In this document: positions 1 to 5,673 of the stretch, piece after piece
Position numbering within the stretch: position 1 is the first letter of the stretch
Layout of the letters: each line of letters starts with the position of its first letter
From: Thermodesulfovibrionales bacterium
Lineage (GTDB): Bacteria > Nitrospirota > Thermodesulfovibrionia > Thermodesulfovibrionales > Dissulfurispiraceae
DNA: 7,053 nucleotides
Assembly: GCA_021129835.1 (NCBI GenBank)
Contig: JAJOKM010000117.1
Coordinates: 1 to 7,053 of the forward strand
Direction: 5' to 3'
Made by a program: the position numbers and the translations under genes
The notes under the pieces: model-generated
Told to the model about the DNA's origin: nothing
Database searches by the model: none
Seen by the model: only the letters and a program-made list of their open reading frames with translations

Positions 1-20
1 CATCACTCATCACTCATCAC
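1..20. repeat. Heptamer tandem repeat at the 3' end of fabG
   Basis: CATCACT twice and then CATCAC, an exact 7-base period starting at the first base of the window and probably continuing outside it. On the fabG strand it is the AGTGATG type. It covers the fabG stop codon (17-19), as the array at 3338-3386 does for hisC. Confidence 0.75.
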
Positions 21-751
21 ATATACATCCCGCCATTTATATGTATTACTTGCCCTGTAATATAGCTTGCTTCAGTGGATGCAAGAAATATTACAGCATT
101 TGCAACATCTTCAGGTACCCCGAATCTGCCCAATGGAATGGCATTAATCATATCCTGCTTTATATTTTCCGGAATCGTTTCTGTCATGGCTGTCATGATA
201 AAACCAGGGGCAACGGCATTGACAGTAATGTTCCTGCTTGCGTACTCCTTTGCAATTGTCTTTGTAAGTCCAACTATACCTGCCTTTGAAGCGCCATAGT
301 TCACCTGTCCAGGATTTCCTGTAAACGCTATAACGGATGCAATATTTATTATTCTTCCATACCGCTGCTTTGACATCACCTTCACCGCTTCCCTTGAACA
401 GAGAAAAGTGCCTTTTAAATTAATATTTATTACAGTATCCCAATCCTCTTCCCTCATCCGCAGTAGAAGACCATCTTTCGTAATTCCTGCATTGTTAATG
501 AGTATCTCTACTCTGCCGAACTCCCTCAGAGCTCTTTCGAAGATGTTATTCACATCTGGTGCATTTGAAACATCGGCCTTTACAGCAATACTCTTTATGC
601 CGAGCTTTTCGAGCTCCGATGAAGCATTATGGGCAATATCTATATTAACACCGACAATTACTACGTTCACTCCACGCTGAGCAAGAAATTCTGCTATAGT
701 CCTGCCGATACCTCGTCCGCCACCAGTTACTATTGCGGTCTGTCCGTTCAT
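17..751 (-). CDS. fabG: 3-oxoacyl-[acyl-carrier-protein] reductase FabG
   Basis: Short-chain dehydrogenase/reductase of 244 residues, the usual FabG length. It should catalyse NADPH-dependent reduction of 3-oxoacyl-ACP to 3-hydroxyacyl-ACP in the cytosolic type II fatty acid synthesis cycle. Visible motifs: the Rossmann nucleotide loop TGGGRGIG (residues 9-16), NNAG (86-89), and the catalytic tetrad N111, S139, Y152 and K156 within NYGASKAG. The APG segment (181-183) and the C-terminal ITGQVIHINGG are also typical. The ATG fits the family start (a few residues before AIVTGG). An upstream stop in the same frame lies about six codons away. The only ribosome-binding-like run is a G-rich stretch about 10 bases upstream (762-767). 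It is the last gene of the minus-strand block, 59 bases after thyX. No other fab or acp gene is in view, so a different SDR substrate cannot be excluded, but the match to FabG is strong. Confidence 0.93.
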   Translation of the reverse strand: MNGQTAIVTGGGRGIGRTIAEFLAQRGVNVVIVGVNIDIAHNASSELEKLGIKSIAVKADVSNAPDVNNIFERALREFGRVEILINNAGITKDGLLLRMREEDWDTVININLKGTFLCSREAVKVMSKQRYGRIINIASVIAFTGNPGQVNYGASKAGIVGLTKTIAKEYASRNITVNAVAPGFIMTAMTETIPENIKQDMINAIPLGRFGVPEDVANAVIFLASTEASYITGQVIHINGGMYM

Positions 752-810
752 GCCTTTAATGCCCCCCTATTAATACAAAAATAGATTATTATTTTAGCAG
801 AGAGATATCT

Positions 811-1536
811 CTATTTTCCAGTCTCTTCTCTTACTTCTTTCATCTTTCCACAAGTATATTCACCTTCTGGGCATGGCGAATAAAGACACCCGGGGCCTGC
901 CTTCGAAAATATAAGGGGAGCTGTCTTTTTAACGAGCCTTAACATCTCCACTGCCATCTCTCTTATCTCCCACTGAGCACGATTGCAGCACCTCACCCTA
1001 AAGAAATGCAGCAGCTCCCTTGCATTCATGCTAACCATAATCTTGGTCTCTGCTGCATTTGGAAGGATAAACCTGGCATCCTGATTTGCGGACTCACCTT
1101 TTATGCCCTTCTCTCTGAGTCTTCCTACGGTGTAGTTATATGCCTCTTGTGACTCTGCCATGAGGTCTTCAAAGCGTCTTTTAAGGTCTTCATCCCCCTT
1201 TATTACTGGCGGAATAACATAATCAAAGCCTGCCTCTTCGCTCACATACCTTTGCGACTGTTGTGAGTAGGATGCAATCCTGTGCCTGACAAGTTGGTGA
1301 GAGCATGCCCTCGAAATTCCCTCAATCGCGAATGTAAATGATGCATGCTCAAGTGGACTCATATGCCCCATTGCTATCAATTTTCCGACAAATGCCTTCT
1401 GATCTTTCACTGCTATCTTCCCTTTTAAGGATTCTACATCCGAGGAACTATAACATAGCTTTGCAGCCATTGCTACAGTCTCTTCAGGATCAGCAGTGTA
1501 ACGAAGAAGTATTACCTTTAATTGTGCCTCTGGCAT
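811..1536 (-). CDS. thyX: FAD-dependent thymidylate synthase ThyX
   Basis: Flavin-dependent thymidylate synthase of 241 residues. It methylates dUMP to dTMP using methylenetetrahydrofolate and NAD(P)H through bound FAD, and acts as a homotetramer in the cytosol. The signature RHR-x7-S is present (R84-H85-R86 to S94, followed by QRY), as are the N-terminal KVILLRYTADPE strand, the MSPLEHASFTF block (59-69) and the NARELLHFFRVR segment (171-182) of the substrate site. The C-terminus carries cysteines in the pattern GC-x4-CPEG-x3-CG (C217, C222, C229), a tail I recall from other ThyX proteins of anaerobes. The ATG lies 6 bases after the stop of the protease gene, with no strong Shine-Dalgarno sequence, which suggests translational coupling. 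ThyX releases tetrahydrofolate rather than dihydrofolate, so such genomes often lack thyA and folA; this window cannot show that. Confidence 0.97.
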   Translation of the reverse strand: MPEAQLKVILLRYTADPEETVAMAAKLCYSSSDVESLKGKIAVKDQKAFVGKLIAMGHMSPLEHASFTFAIEGISRACSHQLVRHRIASYSQQSQRYVSEEAGFDYVIPPVIKGDEDLKRRFEDLMAESQEAYNYTVGRLREKGIKGESANQDARFILPNAAETKIMVSMNARELLHFFRVRCCNRAQWEIREMAVEMLRLVKKTAPLIFSKAGPGCLYSPCPEGEYTCGKMKEVREETGK

Positions 1537-1542
1537 GTGTAG

Positions 1543-2661
1543 TTAGTGCTTGCCCATTACCTGCAGATACCTTGCGATGCCATTTCTTGTTATTAGTCCG
1601 ACAATATTGCCCTTATCTGTTACCAGCAATCTTCCTTTATCTTCATTCAGCATTATCTCTAGTGCCTTCAGGGCAGGATTTTTTTCGGATACCTCCAATC
1701 GTTTGTCGTGTGGTATAAAGATTTCAGACATCTTGACATACTTCCACCTCTCCCGTGGAATATTCTTTGTTTCCTTTAAGGTTACAAACCCGAAAAATTT
1801 TCCATAGTCCATCACCGGAAATCCACCATATCCATACCTGAGGAAATATTCATTTATGACTGTATCTATTGTCATGTTTGACGGTACAGATATAATATCC
1901 CGTGTCATTACATCTTGAACCTTAATATTATTAAGTGTTTCCTGCAAGTCTGCCTGCTGGTAGCTTGCATCTGCTGCCATATAAAGAAACCACCCTATCA
2001 GTATAAGCCACAAACCAATGGCAATACCGAAGAATACGAAAATTAGACCAAAAATCATGAAAAAGAGTGAAATGTTCTTCCCGAGTCTGGCCGCACTGCG
2101 TGTTGCATGAAAAAAATCATTGGTCCTCTTCCAGATAAATGCCCTTACGAGTCGACCCCCGTCCATCGGAAATCCAGGGATCAAATTAAATATCGCGAGT
2201 ATAAGGTTAAGTAATGCAAGATACCAAAAAAGGGCATTTGCGATCGGATCTACTGTTAAATTATATATTATAAAGAAGACTAATGCTAAAAAAAAGCTTG
2301 ACAGCGGCCCTGCAATGGCTATGTTGAATTCAGCCTTTGGAGTAGGAGGCTCGCCTTTTATTTGTGCTACCCCGCCAAAAATAAATAAGGTGATGTTGAC
2401 GATCTGCAATTTATATCCTAGGGCAACAAAAGAGTGTGCTAACTCATGGAATACAACAGATGCAAAAAGAAGCAGGGCAGTTATTGCGCCGCTGGCCCAA
2501 TAAACCCAAACAGGAAATTGAGGAGCAGCATCCGGAAAGTACAATGCTGCCAATCCCCATGTCAACAACCCAAAGATAATAAACCACGAAAAATGAAGCA
2601 TGAGAGGGATTCCCATAATTACTGCTACCTTAATCGAGCCTGCCTGCAGCGAACCATTCAT
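1543..2661 (-). CDS. Site-2 protease family (M50) membrane metalloprotease with C-terminal CBS pair
   Basis: A 372-residue integral membrane zinc protease of the S2P/SpoIVFB group. Membrane segments are evident around residues 12-40, 52-78, 84-100, 113-133, 141-162 and 196-229. The zinc-binding HELAH (H72, E73, H76) sits in a membrane segment, and the second motif NLIPGFPMDGGR (159-170) supplies the aspartate ligand D167. After the membrane core come two CBS modules (about 245-305 and 306-370), which in related proteases bind adenine nucleotides and gate activity. This family cleaves substrates within the membrane, often anti-sigma factors or SpoIVFB-like targets; the substrate here is unknown. 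A GGAAGG ribosome-binding site (2671-2676), placed inside the end of hisB, sits 9 bases before the ATG, so translation is probably coupled to hisB. No sigma or anti-sigma gene is nearby. The family call is firm; the biological role is open. Confidence 0.93.
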   Translation of the reverse strand: MNGSLQAGSIKVAVIMGIPLMLHFSWFIIFGLLTWGLAALYFPDAAPQFPVWVYWASGAITALLLFASVVFHELAHSFVALGYKLQIVNITLFIFGGVAQIKGEPPTPKAEFNIAIAGPLSSFFLALVFFIIYNLTVDPIANALFWYLALLNLILAIFNLIPGFPMDGGRLVRAFIWKRTNDFFHATRSAARLGKNISLFFMIFGLIFVFFGIAIGLWLILIGWFLYMAADASYQQADLQETLNNIKVQDVMTRDIISVPSNMTIDTVINEYFLRYGYGGFPVMDYGKFFGFVTLKETKNIPRERWKYVKMSEIFIPHDKRLEVSEKNPALKALEIMLNEDKGRLLVTDKGNIVGLITRNGIARYLQVMGKH

Positions 2662-2664
2662 TAA

Positions 2665-3252
2665 CTATAACCTTCCTTTTGTCGTCGGCAGTCCTTTCGC
2701 TTTATGGGCATCAATGGATACAGCCTCTCTCAATGCCATAGCGAATGCCTTAAACATGGCCTCAAAGATGTGGTGGAGGTCTCTGCCGTAGTTGACCGCT
2801 ATATGGAGATTCATCATTGCATGATTGCTTAGCGCCCTGAAGAAGTCTTCAAATAGGGAGACCTCGAGCCCTCCCAAGGTTCCCCTTAAAGGTTCTACTT
2901 TATATGCCAAGTACGGTCTTCCACTGAGGTCAATAACCACCTGCACAAGACTCTCGTCCATCGGGATTGTCGCCTCTCCATACCTTTTTATCCCCCTTTT
3001 GTCGCTTAGCGCCTTTTTAATGGTATCTCCCAGTGTTATTCCAAGGTCTTCCATAAGGTGATGATAATCAACCTCTATGTCGCCGGTTGCCTTTATTTTT
3101 AGATCTATTAAGCCATGGAAAGAAAACAGATTAAGCATATGGTTAAGAAACGGTATAGGGGTGTTTATATCGTAATTGCCCTTTCCGTCAAGGTTTATCT
3201 CGATGGATATATCTGTCTCTTTGGTTGCTCTCTCAACTACTGCGTTCCTCAT
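2665..3252 (-). CDS. hisB: Imidazoleglycerol-phosphate dehydratase HisB (monofunctional)
   Basis: The 195-residue dehydratase converts imidazole glycerol phosphate to imidazole acetol phosphate, the step before HisC in histidine synthesis. The length and the N-terminus (MRNAVVERATKET) show a stand-alone dehydratase without the HAD phosphatase domain of the enterobacterial fusion. Manganese ligands expected for the family are in place: H38 in the HML segment, H64-H65 with E68, H150 in LHI, and H160-H161 with E164. The C-terminal TTKGRL matches the usual STKG-x-L end. Two deviations stand out: PIPFLNHML replaces the usual GIGFFDHML or GIPFLDHML, giving P32 for Gly and N37 for Asp. A GGGAG ribosome-binding site (3260-3264) lies 7 bases before the ATG. 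Its own promoter candidate lies upstream (3302-3329), and the protease gene begins 3 bases after its stop codon. Confidence 0.96.
   Translation of the reverse strand: MRNAVVERATKETDISIEINLDGKGNYDINTPIPFLNHMLNLFSFHGLIDLKIKATGDIEVDYHHLMEDLGITLGDTIKKALSDKRGIKRYGEATIPMDESLVQVVIDLSGRPYLAYKVEPLRGTLGGLEVSLFEDFFRALSNHAMMNLHIAVNYGRDLHHIFEAMFKAFAMALREAVSIDAHKAKGLPTTKGRL
2671..2676 (-). promoter_or_regulatory. Ribosome-binding site of the M50 protease gene
   Basis: GGAAGG on the minus strand, 9 bases before the protease ATG and inside the last codons of hisB. Its position within the upstream gene fits coupled translation of the two. Confidence 0.65.
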
Positions 3253-3259
3253 CTGTCTT

Positions 3260-3264
3260 CTCCC
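3260..3264 (-). promoter_or_regulatory. Ribosome-binding site of hisB
   Basis: GGGAG on the minus strand, 7 bases before the hisB ATG. It is one of the few clear Shine-Dalgarno sites in the left block and supports the chosen start. Confidence 0.7.
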
Positions 3265-3301
3265 AATCTGGCCTCAAGTTCTAGATCTCAAATCTCATTA
3301 G

Positions 3302-3329
3302 ACTATAGTGCATCTGCACCTATGCTCAA
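3302..3329 (-). promoter_or_regulatory. Candidate sigma-70-type promoter for hisB
   Basis: On the minus strand TTGAGC (3324-3329) and TATAGT (3302-3307) are separated by 16 bases. They match 4 of 6 and 5 of 6 of the vegetative consensus. Transcription would start near 3295, giving a leader of about 43 bases to the hisB ATG. The spacer contains a short inverted repeat (GTGCA, two bases, TGCAC). The call rests on sequence match only. Confidence 0.5.
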
Positions 3330-3337
3330 TTGATACT

Positions 3338-3386
3338 GACTCCTGACTCCTGACTCTCGACTCTCGACTCTTAACTCCTGAACTTT
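3338..3386. repeat. Degenerate heptamer tandem repeat between hisC and hisB
   Basis: Seven consecutive 7-base units on the plus strand: GACTCCT twice, GACTCTC twice, GACTCTT, AACTCCT and a diverged GAACTTT. The period stays exactly 7 throughout. The last unit covers part of the hisC stop codon (3385-3387). On the coding strand this reads as AGGAGTC- and GAGAGTC-type units. Such short tandemly repeated heptamers are known in cyanobacteria and some anaerobe genomes; their function is unknown. No hairpin with a T-run is present, so it is not an intrinsic terminator. Confidence 0.85.
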
Positions 3387-4449
3387 ATAAGGTGTCGGAG
3401 CTATGCATTGCTGTTCTTATCGCTTTTATAAAGGCATTGTTCTCTTCAGGTGTGCCGACTGTAACCCTTAATGAACCCTTGATCATGCTGCTTAAATTTC
3501 TCACCAGGACATCAAGTTTTATCAGCCTCTGAAAGACGATGTCTGGAGTATCTACCTTAAACATTATAAAATTTGCCTCAGAGTGGCATGGCCTGACACC
3601 ATTTAAGTTATTCAACTCCTTAAATAGTCTCTCCCGTTCTGCCCTAATAATGCTTACCCATGAGTCTAAAATCTCTTTATTCCTGAATGTCTCGAGTGCA
3701 ATGGACTGAGACAGCGCATTGAGGTTAAAGGGAAGCCTTACTTTATTTACTTCGGTAATTAATTCTTTATCTGCTGCCAAAAAACCTACTCTTAAGGCAG
3801 CAAAACCTACTTTGCTCAATGTCCTGAGTACGGCGAGGTTTTTGTAGTCCTTCAGTAGCGGAAGAAATCCTTTTTTGCCCGAGAAAGGCTGATATGCCTC
3901 ATCAACTACTACGATGCCTTTAGTTCTTGAATCTAAAGCTTCAATGGTTTTCAGTATCCTATCATCCGAAAAACAGTTACCCGTTGGATTGTTAGGAGAG
4001 TTGAGGAATATAAGCCTCGGTCTGTACTTTTCTACGGCAGCAGACATTTTTTTCATATCAAGATCAAAATTTCTATCCAAAGGTATCCCAATGCACTCTT
4101 CCCCCAGTGAACGAGAAATTATTTCATACATCGAAAATGTTGGAGCAGGATAGATTACAGGCCCGCCAAAGGTGATAATCAAGTAATAAATTAGTTCATC
4201 AGAGCCATTACCCACAAGGATATTATCAGGGCTAACTCTAAAGTTTTTAGCGACGACCTTTCTTAGTTCTTTAATCTCAGGATCTGGATAACGATTTAAT
4301 GCACCTATAAAATTCTTCTCTGCAAAGACTCCATCACTTATAGAATATGGACATTCATTGGCATCCAGCTTTATACCGCATGGTATTTTCTTTGCCTCAT
4401 ACGGCCTGAGAGAGCGGATGCTCTGTTTTGTGAGTTTCGAAAAATTCAT
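3385..4449 (-). CDS. hisC: Histidinol-phosphate aminotransferase HisC
   Basis: A 354-residue class I/II PLP-dependent aminotransferase. It transfers an amino group from glutamate to imidazole acetol phosphate, giving histidinol phosphate, the step directly after HisB. Family features in order: KLDANECPY (27-35), NRYPDP (52-57), VGNGSDELI (79-87), SPNNPTGN (151-158), VVDEAYQPF (181-189) with the PLP-binding D183 and Y186, the Schiff-base lysine K213 in RTLSKVGFAALRVGF (209-223), and SLRVTVGTPEEN (326-337) with the phosphate- or carboxylate-binding arginine R328. The length matches the usual 350-370. The N-terminal KLTKQSIRSLRPYE is typical and supports this ATG, although no ribosome-binding site precedes it. 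A strong promoter match lies at 4505-4534. The stop codon lies inside a heptamer repeat. No other HisC-like paralogue is in view; the assignment over aromatic aminotransferases is supported by hisB next door. Confidence 0.95.
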   Translation of the reverse strand: MNFSKLTKQSIRSLRPYEAKKIPCGIKLDANECPYSISDGVFAEKNFIGALNRYPDPEIKELRKVVAKNFRVSPDNILVGNGSDELIYYLIITFGGPVIYPAPTFSMYEIISRSLGEECIGIPLDRNFDLDMKKMSAAVEKYRPRLIFLNSPNNPTGNCFSDDRILKTIEALDSRTKGIVVVDEAYQPFSGKKGFLPLLKDYKNLAVLRTLSKVGFAALRVGFLAADKELITEVNKVRLPFNLNALSQSIALETFRNKEILDSWVSIIRAERERLFKELNNLNGVRPCHSEANFIMFKVDTPDIVFQRLIKLDVLVRNLSSMIKGSLRVTVGTPEENNAFIKAIRTAMHSSDTL

Positions 4450-4454
4450 ATCTG

Positions 4455-4489
4455 TGAACGTTGAACCTTTAAACCGTGAACCTGAGTAG
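4455..4489. repeat. Degenerate heptamer tandem repeat in the hisC leader
   Basis: Five 7-base units on the plus strand: TGAACGT, TGAACCT, TTAAACC, GTGAACC and the diverged TGAGTAG. On the hisC strand this is the GGTTCAC / GGTTCAA type. It fills most of the predicted 49-base hisC leader and stops 5 bases before the ATG, so no Shine-Dalgarno sequence is left there. The units are more diverged than those at 3338-3386, but the 7-base register holds. Confidence 0.65.
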
Positions 4490-4504
4490 TTACGTTTGTC
4501 AAAT

Positions 4505-4534
4505 ATAATATTATGGATAGAAGCCCATTGTCAA
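4505..4534 (-). promoter_or_regulatory. Sigma-70-type promoter for hisC
   Basis: Minus strand TTGACA (4529-4534, perfect consensus), an 18-base spacer, and TATTAT (4505-4510, 5 of 6). Predicted transcription start is near 4498, giving a leader of about 49 bases into hisC. It is the best promoter match in the window and lies in the divergent region shared with the IMPase gene. Confidence 0.65.
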
Positions 4535-4574
4535 TGTTCTTAAGGATTCGCAATAAAAATCTCTCGGTTTAGGT

Positions 4575-4580
4575 TATAAT
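4575..4580 (+). promoter_or_regulatory. -10 box of the IMPase gene (possible leaderless start)
   Basis: A perfect TATAAT ends only 7 bases before the ATG at 4588, so transcription would start at or next to the start codon. No recognisable -35 hexamer lies 16-18 bases upstream, and no Shine-Dalgarno sequence lies between the box and the ATG. Both facts fit a leaderless message driven by a -10 box that needs an activator or other help. Confidence 0.5.
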
Positions 4581-4587
4581 AGAATTC

Positions 4588-5376
4588 ATGAAAATTGAAG
4601 ATATAAGGGAGATTGGCAGGCGTCTCTTTTTTGAAATCGGAAACATAAGACTTAAACCATTTGCTTCTAAACATATCGGCAGGGGCGCTTCTGGAGATAT
4701 GACATTCCCCATTGACAAAAAGGCAGAGGAGATAATTATTAATTTCCTGGAGACACTAAAAGAGCCTTTAAGTATAGTTTCAGAGGAGTACGGGACAAAA
4801 GAGATTAACCGCGGTGGCAAAAAGGTATTAATAGATCCTATCGATGGCAGTAAGAATGCAATAACAGGAATCCCTTTTTACTGCTCATCCATTGCTGTCG
4901 CAGATGGAGATACAATTGGTAGTATATCCCTTGCTTATGTGATAAACCTGCGGACAGGCGATGAGTTCTGGGCTGAGAAGGGTGGGGGGGCATTCTTTAA
5001 TGGTGATAAAATCAATACCCAAAAAGATGACTCGATTTATCTCGTTGCCTATGAGGCGCATAGCCCTGGCAACGACATTCCCAAAGTAATTAGATTGCTG
5101 TCAGAGGCAAAAAGGACAAGGTGCTTTGGTTCTACCGCACTAGGTTTATCTCATCTTGCCTATGGTTCAATAAGTATATTCGTGACTCCCGCTCTTTCGA
5201 GGAGCTTTGACTTCGCAGGCGGATGGCTCTTGGTAAAGGAGGCAGGCGGAGAGTTTACTGATACGATGGGGAATTCCGTAGAAGATGTAGGGATAAGGCT
5301 TAAGTCGAGCACGACTATTTTCGCTTCTGGAAACAGATATCTGCACAATAAGGCATTGAGGTTGCTGAACGGATAA
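4588..5376 (+). CDS. Inositol monophosphatase family protein, archaeal FBPase/IMPase type
   Basis: A 262-residue Mg2+- or Li+-sensitive sugar phosphatase of the IMPase superfamily. Metal-site residues are visible: E66-E67 in IVSEEYG, D83-P-I-D86-G-S88 in the DPxDGS motif, and D208 in SFDFAGGW, where the usual WDxAAG tryptophan is Phe. The segment RCFGSTALGLSHLAYGSISIF (178-198) followed by VKEAGG resembles the archaeal dual fructose-1,6-bisphosphatase/inositol-1-phosphatase group (for example Methanocaldococcus MJ0109) more than bacterial SuhB. Possible substrates are therefore inositol 1-phosphate, fructose 1,6-bisphosphate or, by location, histidinol phosphate, since IMPase-family enzymes (HisN) do that job in actinobacteria and plants. 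It diverges from hisC with 138 bases between them. In-frame stops just upstream and the family alignment fix the ATG, though no ribosome-binding site is seen. Family certain; substrate uncertain. Confidence 0.9.
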   Translation: MKIEDIREIGRRLFFEIGNIRLKPFASKHIGRGASGDMTFPIDKKAEEIIINFLETLKEPLSIVSEEYGTKEINRGGKKVLIDPIDGSKNAITGIPFYCSSIAVADGDTIGSISLAYVINLRTGDEFWAEKGGGAFFNGDKINTQKDDSIYLVAYEAHSPGNDIPKVIRLLSEAKRTRCFGSTALGLSHLAYGSISIFVTPALSRSFDFAGGWLLVKEAGGEFTDTMGNSVEDVGIRLKSSTTIFASGNRYLHNKALRLLNG

Positions 5377-5400
5377 AAATGTTTAGCAGGGGGCAATCAA

Positions 5401-5424
5401 AGGGGCAATTAATTAATTGCCCCT
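5401..5424. repeat. REP/MITE-like palindrome, copy 1
   Basis: A perfect 24-base palindrome: AGGGGCAATTAA joined to its reverse complement, followed by TACAG. It starts 24 bases after the IMPase stop codon. It would form a 10- to 12-bp hairpin in RNA but has no T-run after it, so it is not a standard intrinsic terminator. It shares its core and its right flank (CCCCTACAG) with the copy at 5615-5646. Confidence 0.85.
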
Positions 5425-5579
5425 ACAGCCCGTAAACCTATGAACCCAAAAATCTGTAGAAAATTCGTTTGGAGCGAGCATTGCACTGTGACCCACAGAT
5501 GAATTTGATATTTAATTACGCCCATAAAGGGCTACACTACCATGCGGATAACTACACTTTTTGGAGAAGAACCAAGTAT

Positions 5580-5615
5580 TTTAAATACTTTAGGCACTTT
5601 AAATACTTTAGGCAC
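5580..5615. repeat. 18-bp perfect tandem duplication
   Basis: TTTAAATACTTTAGGCAC occurs twice head to tail (5580-5597 and 5598-5615) without mismatch, and the second copy abuts the left arm of the palindrome at 5615. The first copy also overlaps a 7-base inverted repeat (AGTATTT, one base, AAATACT; 5575-5589). The perfect identity suggests recent slippage. Confidence 0.9.
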
Positions 5616-5646
5616 TGTAGGGGCAATTAGTTAATTGCCCCTACAG
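5615..5646. repeat. REP/MITE-like palindrome, copy 2
   Basis: Inverted arms of 15 bases (CTGTAGGGGCAATTA and its complement) separated by the two bases GT. It lies 20 bases before the ribosome-binding site of the small plus-strand gene. With copy 1 it brackets about 190 bases, an arrangement like paired REP or BIME units. No T-run follows. Confidence 0.88.
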
Positions 5647-5666
5647 CTTATTTGAAAAATTTATGT

Positions 5667-5673
5667 AAAGGAG
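5667..5673 (+). promoter_or_regulatory. Ribosome-binding site of the 117-residue gene
   Basis: AAAGGAG, 5 bases before the ATG at 5679. It decides the start: a TTG in the same frame at 5652 lies upstream of this site and would make the site part of the coding sequence. Confidence 0.85.

Noticed and set aside
801..812. 12-base palindrome AGAGATATCTCT at the end of thyX as a terminator
   Set aside because: The stem is at most four or five base pairs and no T-run follows on the minus strand.
1338..1718. Plus-strand open frame of 126 codons antisense to thyX and the protease end
   Set aside because: It spans the junction of two firmly identified minus-strand genes, has no ribosome-binding site and encodes low-quality Leu/Pro/Ser-rich sequence.
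2120..2503. Plus-strand open frame of 127 codons antisense to the M50 protease
   Set aside because: It is a shadow of the protease gene in another frame, with no start signal and no protein-like pattern.
4496..4509. Plus-strand TTGTCA followed by TATAAT as a promoter for the IMPase gene
   Set aside because: The two boxes are only 2 bases apart, far from the 16-18 needed; the region is better explained by the minus-strand hisC promoter.
5401..5424. Palindrome as an intrinsic terminator of the IMPase gene
   Set aside because: The hairpin is good but it is followed by TACAGCCCG rather than a run of T, and a near-identical copy lies before another gene, so a dispersed repeat fits better.
5519..5532. 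Short hairpin GCCC-ATAAA-GGGC in the intergenic segment as a riboswitch or terminator element
   Set aside because: A four-base-pair stem with no T-run and no recognisable conserved core is expected by chance.
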